Assembly (NCBI RefSeq): GCF_009193155.1
Contig: NZ_VUKD01000003.1
Span: 1 to 64,000 of the forward strand
Reading direction: 5' to 3'
Source: Georgenia subflava
Lineage (GTDB): Bacteria > Actinomycetota > Actinomycetes > Actinomycetales > Actinomycetaceae
DNA: 64,000 bases
Shown: piece by piece, positions 34,784 through 43,433 of the stretch
Position numbering within the stretch: the first letter of the stretch is position 1
Layout of the letters: every line of letters starts with the position of its first letter
Position numbers and translations under genes: made by a program
Notes under the pieces: model-generated
The model's database searches: none
Seen by the model: only the letters and a program-made list of their open reading frames with translations
What the model was told of the DNA's origin: nothing

Positions 34784-35283
34784 TGGCGCGCACCCTCGTC
34801 CTCGTGCGGCACGCCAAGGCCGAGCCCGAGGGCGACCTCGGCGACGCCATGCGGCCCCTCGCCGCCAAGGGCCGCACGCAGGCCGGCGCGCTCGGCGAGC
34901 GGATCGACGCCGTCACCGGGGCGGTCGACGTTGCGCTGGTCTCCGGCGCCCTGCGCACCACCGAGACCTTCAAGCTGCTGACCCAGGGCCTGACCGTGCG
35001 CGAGCACGAGATCCGCGAGGAGCTCTACCAGGCCGGGCCGCGGCAGGTGCTCGCCATGCTGCAGGAGATCGACCCCCGGACGTCGACCGTGCTGGTCGTC
35101 GGGCACGAGCCCACCATGTCGGGTCTCGCCTCCCTGCTGCACGACACCCGCGACGACCTCGCCCAGCAGGTCAGCCTGGGCGTCCCGACGGCCTCGGCGT
35201 GCGTGCTCGACCTGAGCACACCCTGGGCCGAGCTCGACCGGTCGACCGCGCACCTGACCCGGCTGGTCCGGGTCGCGGACTGA
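34783..35283 (+). CDS. histidine phosphatase family protein (SixA-like)
   Basis: A 166-residue RHG phosphatase. The catalytic LVRHAKAEP motif lies at residues 7-15 and the second His in VVGHEPTMSGLA. Family members remove phosphate from phosphohistidine or small phosphoesters. Overlap with fabI (TGATG) suggests co-translation, but a link to fatty-acid synthesis is not established. It ends 36 nt from the convergent serB. Confidence 0.9.
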   Translation: MARTLVLVRHAKAEPEGDLGDAMRPLAAKGRTQAGALGERIDAVTGAVDVALVSGALRTTETFKLLTQGLTVREHEIREELYQAGPRQVLAMLQEIDPRTSTVLVVGHEPTMSGLASLLHDTRDDLAQQVSLGVPTASACVLDLSTPWAELDRSTAHLTRLVRVAD

Positions 35284-35319
35284 CGGCGTAGCAGGACCGA
35301 CGGGGGGCGCGGTGACCCG

Positions 35320-36216
35320 TCAGCGGCCGAGCAGCCCCAGCACGGCGTCCAGCCGGGGGAAGCCAACCGCTGCGTCGGCCTGCTCCTGCACCACCGGCTT
35401 GGCGCAGAACGCCACCCCGAGCCCGGCTGCGCGGATCATGTCCAGGTCGTTCGCGCCGTCGCCGACGGCGACCACCCGCTCGAGCGGGACGCCGTCGGCC
35501 GCGGCCCACGCGCGCAGGTGCGCCTCCTTGGCCGCCCGGTCCACGACGGGGCCGGTCGTGCGGCCGGTGAGGCGGCCGTCCGCCGTCTCGAGGGTGTTCG
35601 CGACCACGTGGTCGATGCCGAGCGACGCGGCGAGCGGGGTGACGATCTCGGCGAAGCCGCCGGAGACGACGCCCACCTTCCCCCCGCCCGCGTGCACGGC
35701 GTCGACGAGCTCGCGCGCGCCGGCGCTGAGCTCGACGGCAGCGCGCACGGCCTCGACGACGGCGACGTCCAGACCCGCGAGGGTCGCGACCCGCTCGCGC
35801 AGGCTGGCGGCGAAGTCTAGCTCGCCGCGCATCGCCCGCTCGGTCACCGCCGCCACCTCCGCGCGGGTGCCGGCGTGCTCGGCGAGCAGCTCGATGACCT
35901 CCGCGGTGATGAGGGTCGAGTCCACGTCCATGACGAGCAGGCCGACGCCGTCCGACGCCAGGGCGCCGGTCGTGACCGCCGCGTCGACGCCCAGCGCCGT
36001 GGCCGGACCGCGCAGCTCGGCGGCGAGCCCGTCGGCCGCCGCCGCCGGTCGCAGCGTGCCCCGCAGCGCATGGGCGAACACCCCGGGCCGGGTGGTCTCG
36101 CGCTCGGTCACGTCGTCGGCGACCAGGCCGAGCAGGGCGCGGGCGTGCTGCAGCAGGCTCTGGGGGATCGGGCGGGGGGCGACCAGGCCGACGGAGACCG
36201 CGGGGTTCTCGCTCAC
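35320..36216 (-). CDS. serB: phosphoserine phosphatase SerB
   Basis: A 298-residue HAD phosphatase for the last step of serine biosynthesis. Motif I is VMDVDSTLI (DxDST), motif II is VVSGGF, the motif III Lys is in DRAAKEAHL, and motif IV is AVGDGANDLDMI. The first 90 residues form a divergent N-terminal domain where other SerB proteins carry ACT-like regions. GTG 36216 has TAGGCT 7 nt upstream. Three 33-bp repeats lie behind its promoter. Confidence 0.94.
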   Translation of the reverse strand: MSENPAVSVGLVAPRPIPQSLLQHARALLGLVADDVTERETTRPGVFAHALRGTLRPAAAADGLAAELRGPATALGVDAAVTTGALASDGVGLLVMDVDSTLITAEVIELLAEHAGTRAEVAAVTERAMRGELDFAASLRERVATLAGLDVAVVEAVRAAVELSAGARELVDAVHAGGGKVGVVSGGFAEIVTPLAASLGIDHVVANTLETADGRLTGRTTGPVVDRAAKEAHLRAWAAADGVPLERVVAVGDGANDLDMIRAAGLGVAFCAKPVVQEQADAAVGFPRLDAVLGLLGR

Positions 36217-36223
36217 GATGGGC

Positions 36224-36229
36224 AGCCTA
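36224..36229 (-). promoter_or_regulatory. -10 hexamer of serB
   Basis: TAGGCT lies 7 nt before GTG 36216 with no ribosome-binding site between. Confidence 0.45.
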
Positions 36230-36261
36230 CGGGCGGGGGCCACGCCGTCGTCCGAGCGTCC

Positions 36262-36360
36262 GCGTGACGGCGTCGCGCCCCGGTCTCCGACCGTGCGTGA
36301 CGGCGTCGGCCCCCGGTCTTCGAGCGTGCGTGACGGCGTCGGCCCCAGGTCTCCGGGCAG
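36262..36360. repeat. 33-bp tandem repeat, three units
   Basis: The core GCGTGACGGCGTCG starts at 36262, 36295 and 36328, an exact 33-bp period with a few substitutions. It occupies most of the serB-glgC gap. Confidence 0.93.
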
Positions 36361-36411
36361 CGGGTGATAGCTCCAGGTTCCGCTTGGCGGGTGGTGCTCC
36401 GAGGGCTGCGC

Positions 36412-37653
36412 TCAGCGGTCGACGACGCCGCCCTTGGGCACCACGGTGATGCCCGAGTCGGTGACGGTGAAGCCGCGGGCGCGGTCGTGCTCGGCGTCGA
36501 TCCCGATCTGCGCGCCCTCGCGCACGTGGACGTTCTTGTCCAGGATCGCCCGGTTGACGGTGGCGTTGCGGCCCACCTGGACGCCGTCGAAGAGGACGGA
36601 GTCGCGCACCGAGGACCAGGAGTTCACCCGGGTGCCGGGGGAGAGCACGGAGCCGACCACCTCGCCGCCGGAGATGATCACCCCGGGGGAGATCAGCGAG
36701 TCCAGCGCGTGGCCGAGGCGCTCGCGGTTGCCGTACACGAACTTCGCCGGCGGCAGGCCGGTGTAGCCGGTGAACAGCGGCCACTCGTCGTTGTAGAGGT
36801 TGAAGACGGGGTAGACGGAGATCAGGTCCTGGTTGGCGTCGTAGTAGGCGTCCACCGTCCCGACGTCGCGCCAGTAGTTCCTGTCGCGGTCGGTCGAGCC
36901 GGGCACGTCGTTGAAGGTGAAGTCGTACAGGCCGGCTGCGCCGTCGGCCACGAACGCCGGGACGATCGAGCCACCCATGTCGTGCTTGGAGCTCGCGTCC
37001 TTGGCGTCGGAGCTGACCGCCTCGATCAGCGCGTCGGCGTCCATCACGTAGTTCCCCATCGAGGCGAGGACCTCGTCCGGGGAGTCGACGAGCCCGACGG
37101 CGTCCGTGGGCTTCTCGAGGAACTCGGCGATCTTGTGGGGGTTGTCCTTGTCCGCCTGGATCACCCCGAACTGGTCCGCCATCGACAGGGGCTGACGGAT
37201 CCCGGCCACCGTGAGCGGGAAGCCCGAGTCGATGTGCTGCTCCACCATCTGGGAGAAGTCCATGCGGTAGATGTTGTCCGCGCCGACCACGACGACGATG
37301 TCCGGCCGCTCGTCGTCGAGCAGGTTCAGCGACTGGTAGATCGCGTCGGCGCTCCCCAGGAACCAGTTCTTGCCCACCCGCTGCTGCGCGGGCACGGGGG
37401 CGACGTAGTTGCCCAGGAGGTTCGACATCCGCCACGTCTTGGCGATGTGCTTGTCCAGGCTGTGCGACTTGTACTGCGTCAGCACGACGATCCGCAGGAA
37501 GTTGGAGTTCACCAGGTTGGACAGGGCGAAGTCGATGAGCCGGTAGATCCCGCCGAACGGCACGGCCGGCTTGGCCCGGTCCGTCGTCAGGGGCATCAGC
37601 CGCTTGCCCTCGCCACCGGCCAGGACGATTGCCAGAACTCGTGGAGCTGCCAT
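36412..37653 (-). CDS. glgC: glucose-1-phosphate adenylyltransferase
   Basis: A 413-residue ADP-glucose pyrophosphorylase that commits glucose-1-phosphate to glycogen. The N-terminal nucleotide site is [14 protein letters not shown], followed by [18 protein letters not shown] and FLEKP. The C-terminal left-handed beta helix carries [18 protein letters not shown] and hexad repeats. ATG 37653 has TAAGGT 6 nt upstream. It is divergent from the glycogen/maltosyl synthase gene, the same layout as Rv1213/Rv1212c in M. tuberculosis. Confidence 0.96.
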   Translation of the reverse strand: MAAPRVLAIVLAGGEGKRLMPLTTDRAKPAVPFGGIYRLIDFALSNLVNSNFLRIVVLTQYKSHSLDKHIAKTWRMSNLLGNYVAPVPAQQRVGKNWFLGSADAIYQSLNLLDDERPDIVVVVGADNIYRMDFSQMVEQHIDSGFPLTVAGIRQPLSMADQFGVIQADKDNPHKIAEFLEKPTDAVGLVDSPDEVLASMGNYVMDADALIEAVSSDAKDASSKHDMGGSIVPAFVADGAAGLYDFTFNDVPGSTDRDRNYWRDVGTVDAYYDANQDLISVYPVFNLYNDEWPLFTGYTGLPPAKFVYGNRERLGHALDSLISPGVIISGGEVVGSVLSPGTRVNSWSSVRDSVLFDGVQVGRNATVNRAILDKNVHVREGAQIGIDAEHDRARGFTVTDSGITVVPKGGVVDR

Positions 37654-37659
37654 GCCCCG

Positions 37660-37665
37660 ACCTTA
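37660..37665 (-). promoter_or_regulatory. -10 hexamer of glgC
   Basis: TAAGGT ends exactly 6 nt before ATG 37653; leaderless layout. Confidence 0.5.
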
Positions 37666-37695
37666 GGGCCGAAGCGTCGCGAGAGGCTCGCGATG

Positions 37696-37717
37696 GCAAC
37701 ATCTTGCACGGTGTTGC
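37696..37717. promoter_or_regulatory. palindromic operator candidate between glgC and glgA
   Basis: GCAACA (37696-37701) and TGTTGC (37712-37717) are perfect arms 10 nt apart, in the middle of the 165-bp divergent gap. They could bind a regulator of both genes. Confidence 0.4.
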
Positions 37718-37818
37718 TCCGGCCCCGGTCCGGACGGGCATGCTGGACCCGGTGGTCGCGCCGACGCGACCGACAACGTGCGGCACCGCCGCCGACCGGC
37801 CACAGGGAGCAGATGATC

Positions 37819-39051
37819 ATGAGGGTCGACCTCCTCACTCGCGAGTACCCGCCCCACGTCTACGGCGGCGCCGGCGTGCACGTCACCGAGCTGGCCCGCG
37901 TGCTCCGCAAGAGCGTGGACGTGCGGGTGCACGCCTTCGACGGGCCGCGCCTGACCGGCGACACCACCGGCGACGTCGAGGTTCCCGTGACCGGGTACGA
38001 CTACCTGGCCGGCCTCGAGGGCGCCAACGCCGCGCTGCGCACGTTCGGCGTGGACCTCGCCATGGCGGCCAACCTCGCCGGCACGGACCTGGTGCACTCA
38101 CACACCTGGTACGCCAACCTGGCCGGCACCGTCGGCGGGCTGCTGCACGACGTGCCGCACGTGCTCTCCGCGCACAGCCTCGAGCCGCTGCGGCCGTGGA
38201 AGGCCGAGCAGCTCGGCGGCGGGTACGCGCTGTCGAGCTGGGCCGAGCGCACCGCCTACGAGGGCGCCGCCGCCGTGATCGCCGTCTCCGGCGGCATGCG
38301 CGAGGACATTCTGCGGTCCTACCCGCACATCGACGCCGACAAGGTGCGCGTCGTCCACAACGGCATCGACCTCGACGGCTGGCGGCGGCCCGGCACCCCG
38401 GGCGAGGAGGAGGCAGCGGCGGCCACGCTCGCCCGCCTCGGCATCGACGCCACCCGCCCCACGGTCGTCTTCGTCGGCCGCATCACCCGCCAGAAGGGCC
38501 TGCCCCACCTGCTGCGCGCCGTCGAGCAGCTGCCGGCGGAGGTCCAGCTCGTGCTGTGCGCGGGCGCCCCGGACACCCCGGAGATCGCCGCCGAGGTCAC
38601 CTCGCTGGTGGAGAACCTCCAGGACCGGCGCGACGGCGTGATCTGGATCGAGGAGATGCTTCCCCGTCCCGAGCTCGTCGCGGTCCTGGCCGCCGGCACG
38701 GTCTTCGTGTGCCCCTCTGTCTACGAGCCGCTCGGCATCGTCAACCTCGAGGCCATGGCCGTCGGCCTTCCCGTGGTGGGATCCGCCACCGGGGGCATCC
38801 CCGAGGTCATCGACGACGGCGTCACCGGCACCCTGGTCCCGATCGACCAGGTCGCCGACGGAACCGGCGCGCCGGTGGACCCCGAGACGTTCGAGCGCGA
38901 TCTCGCCGACGCGCTCACCGCCGTGGTCACCGACCCCGAGCGGGCCGCGCGCATGGGGGTCGCCGCCAGGCAGCGGGTGGAGGACCACTTCTCGTGGGAC
39001 GCCATCGCCGAGCGCACGCTCGAGGTCTACCGCTCGGTGCTGCGCGGCTGA
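37819..39051 (+). CDS. glgA: GT4 glycogen synthase / alpha-maltose-1-phosphate synthase
   Basis: A 410-residue GT-B enzyme of family GT4 using ADP-glucose. LTREYPPHVYGGAGVHVTEL at the N-terminus, SVYEPLGIVNLEAMAVGLPVV (the ExxxxxxxE pair) and VGRITRQKGLPHLLRA fit the actinobacterial GlgA/GlgM group. In mycobacteria this enzyme mainly makes maltose-1-phosphate for the GlgE pathway, so the name glycogen synthase may be misleading. ATG 37819 is 9 nt from AGGGAG; ATG 37813 is too close. Confidence 0.92.
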   Translation: MRVDLLTREYPPHVYGGAGVHVTELARVLRKSVDVRVHAFDGPRLTGDTTGDVEVPVTGYDYLAGLEGANAALRTFGVDLAMAANLAGTDLVHSHTWYANLAGTVGGLLHDVPHVLSAHSLEPLRPWKAEQLGGGYALSSWAERTAYEGAAAVIAVSGGMREDILRSYPHIDADKVRVVHNGIDLDGWRRPGTPGEEEAAAATLARLGIDATRPTVVFVGRITRQKGLPHLLRAVEQLPAEVQLVLCAGAPDTPEIAAEVTSLVENLQDRRDGVIWIEEMLPRPELVAVLAAGTVFVCPSVYEPLGIVNLEAMAVGLPVVGSATGGIPEVIDDGVTGTLVPIDQVADGTGAPVDPETFERDLADALTAVVTDPERAARMGVAARQRVEDHFSWDAIAERTLEVYRSVLRG

Positions 39052-39097
39052 GCCGGGGTACCCGCCGGCGCGACGACGTCCCGGCCGCGGCTCCGGC

Positions 39098-39144
39098 GAT
39101 CGGTGAGGAAACGATGCATCTGCTGCACCGATTCCTCACCGATC
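39098..39144. terminator. 21-bp inverted repeat after glgA
   Basis: The arms 39098-39118 and 39124-39144 pair with two mismatches around TCTGC. It lies between the converging glgA and the next leftward gene and can end transcription from both sides, although no U-tract is present. Confidence 0.7.
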
Positions 39145-39232
39145 CGGCTCGGGCGGACCTGGCGCGTCGGTGGGAGGGGCATGCGGCGGTCCGGAGCGGG
39201 GCGTCAGCGGCGGGAGGTGACCACGCGCCGCC

Positions 39233-40042
39233 TCACAGCGGGCTGCGGGTCGCGCTCGCGGCCGCCAGCGCGTGCCGGGCCGAGCGCTCCACGTTCGCCA
39301 GGGCAGCCGCCCGCGCACCCGCCTGCCCGGCGGTGACCGCCGCGCCGTCGTCCGACGTCGCCAGGTCGACGATGGCCAGCAGGCGTGCCGCCCGCTCGAG
39401 CACGTCCAGACGGCGCGGCTCCAGCCCCGGCGGCAGGAGCCGGTCGGGCACCGTCGCCAGCGACAGGTCGAGCAGGTCCTCGGCCAGGTCGGGCCGGTCC
39501 CGGGCCACGTCGAGCGCCTCGAGCGCCTCGACCGCCTCGGAGAGCGCCAGCTGGATCTCCCGCCGGGCGTGGGAGAGCGACTCCACCCCGGCGAGCAGCA
39601 GGCTCGGCGCCGGCAGGTGGTCGGTGACGTCGTGGTCCACGGTCCACGTGACGAGCTCGCCCTGCTCGAAGATGCTGCCGTAGCGCTCGCGGGCGGGGAC
39701 GAGGACGCCGCACCGCTCGCCGCCCGGGTCGCCCGGCCGCCGCACCAGCACACCCTCGCCGGCGTCGAGGAGGTCCGCCGACCGCACCGCCGGGGCGCCC
39801 ATCGGGTCGCCCGGACGGGGCAGGATCGCCGCCACCTCGCGGACCGGCGCGAGGTGCGGCAGGAGCTCGGCCAGCGTGCCCGCCCCGGAGGCCAGCGCAC
39901 CCCGCTCGTGGACCAGGTGCGGCTCGCCGGTCCCGGTGACCGCGCGCGACGCCCGCACCGCGTCGCTCCCGTTGCGCACCGCCGGCAGCCAGAGCGCGAG
40001 GATCACCGAGAGGGGAAGGGTGAGGATCGCGGGCCCGGCCAT
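39233..40042 (-). CDS. hypothetical membrane-anchored protein
   Basis: A 269-residue protein not assigned to a family. An N-terminal signal-anchor (MAGPAILTLPLSVILALWLP) is followed by an extracytoplasmic or surface domain rich in Ala, Leu and Glu, with helical stretches (REIQLALSEAVEALEALDVARDR) in the second half. ATG 40042 has TATCGT 7 nt upstream and no ribosome-binding site, so longer upstream readings through the repeats are unlikely. Confidence 0.75.
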   Translation of the reverse strand: MAGPAILTLPLSVILALWLPAVRNGSDAVRASRAVTGTGEPHLVHERGALASGAGTLAELLPHLAPVREVAAILPRPGDPMGAPAVRSADLLDAGEGVLVRRPGDPGGERCGVLVPARERYGSIFEQGELVTWTVDHDVTDHLPAPSLLLAGVESLSHARREIQLALSEAVEALEALDVARDRPDLAEDLLDLSLATVPDRLLPPGLEPRRLDVLERAARLLAIVDLATSDDGAAVTAGQAGARAAALANVERSARHALAAASATRSPL

Positions 40043-40049
40043 AGGGGCA

Positions 40050-40055
40050 ACGATA
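40050..40055 (-). promoter_or_regulatory. -10 hexamer of the hypothetical gene
   Basis: TATCGT lies 7 nt before ATG 40042. Confidence 0.45.
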
Positions 40056-40098
40056 CGGAGCGTCGCAACGGTCCGCGCCGGACGAGCCGGCCCTGACG

Positions 40099-40320
40099 GC
40101 TCCGCACCGTCCGTCCCCGGCGCGGGGACGCGGACCCCTACCCGGCACGGCCGGCGCGCGATCCGCACCGTCCGTCCCCGGCGCGGGGGCGCGGACCCCC
40201 ACCGGACACGGCCGGGGCGCGATCCAGACGTCCGTGCACGGCACGGGACGCGCCCCCCGACACTGCCCGGGCGCGATCCGGACGTCCGTCCCCGGCGCGC
40301 GGGCGCGGACCGTGCCTCGG
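40099..40320. repeat. imperfect 54-61-bp tandem repeat, four units
   Basis: Landmark GATCC-like elements recur at 40099 (degenerate), 40160, 40221 and 40275, and GCACCGTCCGTCCCCGGCG recurs at 40104 and 40165. The first periods are 61 bp and the last is 54 bp. The array fills the gap between two divergent genes and stops 8 bp before the ABC gene -10. Confidence 0.88.
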
Positions 40321-40327
40321 GGTGTTC

Positions 40328-40333
40328 TAGGGT
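40328..40333 (+). promoter_or_regulatory. -10 hexamer of the ABC ATPase gene
   Basis: TAGGGT ends 6 nt before ATG 40340 with no ribosome-binding site. Confidence 0.5.
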
Positions 40334-40339
40334 CGTCGC

Positions 40340-41137
40340 ATGGGTGATGTGCTCGAGCTGGCAGAGGTCTCCGTGCGCCGGGGGACCAGGACGATCCTGG
40401 ACGACGTGAGCTGGTCCGTGAACGAGGGAGAGCGCTGGGTGGTGCTCGGGCCCAACGGAGCCGGCAAGACCACCGTCATCCAGCTCGTCGCCGGGCGGCT
40501 GCACCCCACCTCGGGCAAGGTCACCATCATCGGCGAGGAGGTCGGCAGGACCGACCTCAGCGAGCTGCGGCCGCTGGTCGGGCTGGCCTCGGCGGCGCTG
40601 GACCAGCGACTGCCGGCGGGGGAGCGAGCCATCGACGTCGTCGTCACCGCCTCGTACGGGATCACCGGCCGGTGGCGCGAGCAGTACGAGGAGCTCGACC
40701 TCGACCGTGCCCAGGTGCTGCTGGACGTCTTCGGGGTCGGTGACCTGGCCGAGCGCACCTACGGCACCCTCAGCTCGGGCGAGCGCAAGCGCGTCCAGAT
40801 CGCCCGCGCCCTCATGCCCGACCCGGAGGTCCTGCTGCTCGACGAGCCGGCGGCCGGCCTGGATCTCGGCGGCCGTGAGGAGCTCATGGCGGCCCTGTCC
40901 GAGCTCGCCGGCGACGGCCGCTCCCCGGTGATGGTGCTCGTCACCCACCACGTGGAGGAGATCCCCGCCGGCTTCACCCATGCGCTGCTGCTGCGCGACG
41001 GCAGGGTCGAGGCCGCCGGACCGATCGAGGAGGTCCTCACCCCGCAGCACCTCTCCGCGGCGTTCGGGCTCGACCTGGAGGTCGAGCGCCACCGCGACCG
41101 CTACAGCGCCCGCGCCGCCGGCTCCGCCCGGAGCTGA
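40340..41137 (+). CDS. ABC transporter ATP-binding protein, orphan
   Basis: A 265-residue single ABC cassette: Walker A GPNGAGKTTV, Q-loop region GLASAALDQR, signature LSSGERKRVQIARAL, Walker B LLLDEPAAGLDLGG, and switch His in LVTHHVEEIPAGFTH. No permease gene is adjacent. The LSSGERKR signature and HHVEEI resemble the YlmA/ModF-like soluble group, so it may act without a dedicated permease. Confidence 0.88.
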   Translation: MGDVLELAEVSVRRGTRTILDDVSWSVNEGERWVVLGPNGAGKTTVIQLVAGRLHPTSGKVTIIGEEVGRTDLSELRPLVGLASAALDQRLPAGERAIDVVVTASYGITGRWREQYEELDLDRAQVLLDVFGVGDLAERTYGTLSSGERKRVQIARALMPDPEVLLLDEPAAGLDLGGREELMAALSELAGDGRSPVMVLVTHHVEEIPAGFTHALLLRDGRVEAAGPIEEVLTPQHLSAAFGLDLEVERHRDRYSARAAGSARS

Positions 41138-41334
41138 CCCGTCCGCCCACCGGGTCGCCGGGTCCTACGACCAGCGGGCACCGCATCCCCGGGCCTGCGA
41201 CCTGCGGCGTCGCGGTGATCGGCGCGTGGTGATGCCCGTGACCGCAGCCGAACGCCGGTAGGATCGAGATCACATCCGGCAGCGTCGGCACCCCGCGGCA
41301 GCTGCCCGTCCGCCGGACGAAGGAGTGGAGGACC

Positions 41335-41784
41335 ATGGCCTGGCTCTGGTGGCTCGGCGCGGCGCTGGTGCTCGGCGTCGTGGAGATGCTGACCGTCGAC
41401 CTGATCTTCCTCATGTTCGCCGGCGGCGCGCTCGCGGCGGTGGTCGCGACCATGCTCGGGGCGCCGTTCTGGGCGCAGGTGCTCGTCTTCGCCGTCGTCT
41501 CGGTGGTGCTGCTCTTCGCCGTGCGTCCCTGGGCGAAGGACCTGCTGCTGCGCTCGACCCCCGACACGCTGACCAACATCGCCGCACACGTCGGGCGCGA
41601 GGCCACGGTGCTCCTGGACGTCACCGACCGGGCGGGCCGGGTCAAGCTCGCCGGCGAGGTCTGGACCGCCCGCGCCGCGCTGCCCGGCGCCGTCCTGGCG
41701 ACCGGCACCACGGTGCGCGTGGTGCGCATCGAGGGCGCCATCGCCGTCGTCGAGTCCACCGCCGACAACACGCTGTACAGCTGA
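41335..41784 (+). CDS. NfeD family membrane protein
   Basis: A 149-residue NfeD-like protein with three N-terminal helices (residues 1-65) and a C-terminal OB-fold domain (NIAAHVGREATVLLDV ... GTTVRVVRIEGAIAVVE). NfeD partners with SPFH proteins; the SPFH gene is 37 nt downstream. GAAGGAGTGGAGGACC is the ribosome-binding region. TAGGAT (41259-41264) is a candidate -10. Confidence 0.93.
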   Translation: MAWLWWLGAALVLGVVEMLTVDLIFLMFAGGALAAVVATMLGAPFWAQVLVFAVVSVVLLFAVRPWAKDLLLRSTPDTLTNIAAHVGREATVLLDVTDRAGRVKLAGEVWTARAALPGAVLATGTTVRVVRIEGAIAVVESTADNTLYS

Positions 41785-41821
41785 CACCGAACCACGCACC
41801 CGCCCCCGAACAAGGAGCAAC

Positions 41822-43216
41822 ATGCCAGAGAGTGCCGGCGGCATCGTCCTGACCATCATCCTGATCCTGGTCGGCATCTTCGTGATCGTCGCGATCTCGC
41901 GCGCGGTCCGGATCGTGCCGCAGGCCGTGGCGCTCATCGTGGAGCGGCTGGGCAAGTACCAGACCACCATGTACGCGGGCCTGCACTTCCTCATCCCGTT
42001 CGTGGACAAGGTGCGCGCCGGCGTCGACCTGCGCGAGCAGGTCGTGTCCTTCCCGCCCCAGCCGGTCATCACCTCCGACAACCTCGTGGTCAGCATCGAC
42101 ACGGTCATCTACTTCCAGGTCACCGACCCCAAGTCGGCCACCTACGAGATCGCCAACTACATCACCGGTATCGAGCAGCTGACGGTGACCACGCTGCGCA
42201 ACGTCATCGGCTCGATGGACCTCGAGCAGACCCTGACCAGCCGCGACCAGATCAACGGCCAGCTCCGCGGCGTCCTCGACGAGGCGACCGGGCGCTGGGG
42301 CATCCGCGTCAACCGCGTCGAGCTCAAGGCCATCGACCCGCCCGCCTCGGTGCAGGGCTCCATGGAGCAGCAGATGCGCGCCGAGCGTGACCGCCGCGCC
42401 GCGATCCTCACCGCCGAGGGTGTCAAGCAGTCGCAGATCCTCACCGCCGAGGGTGAGAAGCAGGCAGCGATCCTGCGCGCCGAGGGCCAGGCGCAGTCCG
42501 CGATCCTGCGGGCCCAGGGCGAGTCCCGCGCGATCCTGCAGGTCTTCGACGCCATCCACCGCGGCAAGCCGGACAGCAAGCTGCTCGCCTACCAGTACCT
42601 GCAGATGCTGCCGGAGATCGCCAACGGCTCCTCCTCCAAGATGTGGGTCATCCCGACCGAGCTCACCGCTGCGCTCAACGGCATCACGCGCGGCTTCGGC
42701 GGTGTCGGCGGTGGTGGCGGCGGCAAGGGCGGGCCCGGAGGCCCTGGCTCGGACATCGACGACGGCGAGCACCCCACCGTCGACTTCGGCGACTACGGCC
42801 AGGGCATGGCCAAGAACCTGCAGGAGACGACGCTGCAGGACCCGGACGAGGCGTTGGCCCAGGCCCGCGGCGAGGCGCAGCGCGCCACCTCCGAGGCATC
42901 GACGGCCGGCGAGGGGTCCGGCGTGCCCTTCTCCCGCTCCGCTGCCCGCGGTCAGGAGCCGGCCGAGTCGGCGCCCACCCGCGCCCAGCGGCGCGCCGCC
43001 TCGGAGTCCCGTATCGACGAGGCGCTGGAGGAGGGCGGCGAGCGGGCCCGGCGGGAGGCGCAGCGCAAGGCCGAGGAGCTGAGCGAGCGCACCAAGTCCG
43101 GACCCGGCGCCGAGGGCGGCTACGGCTACGAGCCCGGTCAGGGCGAGGACACCTCCCGCTTCGCCCCGCCGCGCCAGGACGACGGCGGCGAGGAGCAGGG
43201 CCCGCGCCAGCAGTAG
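41822..43216 (+). CDS. SPFH/stomatin-like protein
   Basis: A 464-residue membrane-microdomain protein. The N-terminal helix (GGIVLTIILILVGIFVIVAI) precedes the SPFH domain (about 30-200: VPQAVALIVERLGKYQTTMYAGLHFLIPF). A coiled coil with 11-residue repeats (ILTAEGEKQAAILRAEGQAQ) follows, then a Gly-rich linker (GGVGGGGGGKGGPGG) and a long charged tail. The tail of about 150 residues exceeds typical stomatins. It pairs with NfeD in membrane organisation or protein quality control. Confidence 0.93.
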   Translation: MPESAGGIVLTIILILVGIFVIVAISRAVRIVPQAVALIVERLGKYQTTMYAGLHFLIPFVDKVRAGVDLREQVVSFPPQPVITSDNLVVSIDTVIYFQVTDPKSATYEIANYITGIEQLTVTTLRNVIGSMDLEQTLTSRDQINGQLRGVLDEATGRWGIRVNRVELKAIDPPASVQGSMEQQMRAERDRRAAILTAEGVKQSQILTAEGEKQAAILRAEGQAQSAILRAQGESRAILQVFDAIHRGKPDSKLLAYQYLQMLPEIANGSSSKMWVIPTELTAALNGITRGFGGVGGGGGGKGGPGGPGSDIDDGEHPTVDFGDYGQGMAKNLQETTLQDPDEALAQARGEAQRATSEASTAGEGSGVPFSRSAARGQEPAESAPTRAQRRAASESRIDEALEEGGERARREAQRKAEELSERTKSGPGAEGGYGYEPGQGEDTSRFAPPRQDDGGEEQGPRQQ

Positions 43217-43253
43217 CGGCGGCCACGACGCCGAGTCGACCGATGTCGACAAC

Positions 43254-43292
43254 GGGGATGATCACCTTCTCCTGCGGCAGGTGATCATCCCC
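43254..43292 (+). terminator. terminator after the SPFH gene
   Basis: A perfect 14-bp stem (43254-43267 with 43279-43292) and an 11-nt loop, 38 nt after the stop, no U-tract. Confidence 0.82.
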
Positions 43293-43381
43293 GATCCAGG
43301 CGGCAGGGTCCCGGTGGCTGCGCATCGTGGTCGTCGTCGCGCTGTCCGAAAATGTAGGTGACCGCTCCCGACGACGCGGCG

Positions 43382-43387
43382 TAGTGT
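43382..43387 (+). promoter_or_regulatory. -10 candidate of the ABC exporter operon
   Basis: TAGTGT lies about 47 nt before the first ATG in a locally AT-richer stretch; weak support. Confidence 0.3.
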
Positions 43388-43433
43388 TGACCGGCTGCCG
43401 CACCCGGCGGTCGGCACCCGAGAAGTAGGTCTG

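Noticed and set aside
40043-41092. N-terminal extension of the 269-residue hypothetical protein through 40043-41092
   Set aside because: It crosses the tandem repeats and the opposite-strand ABC gene; composition is repeat-derived.
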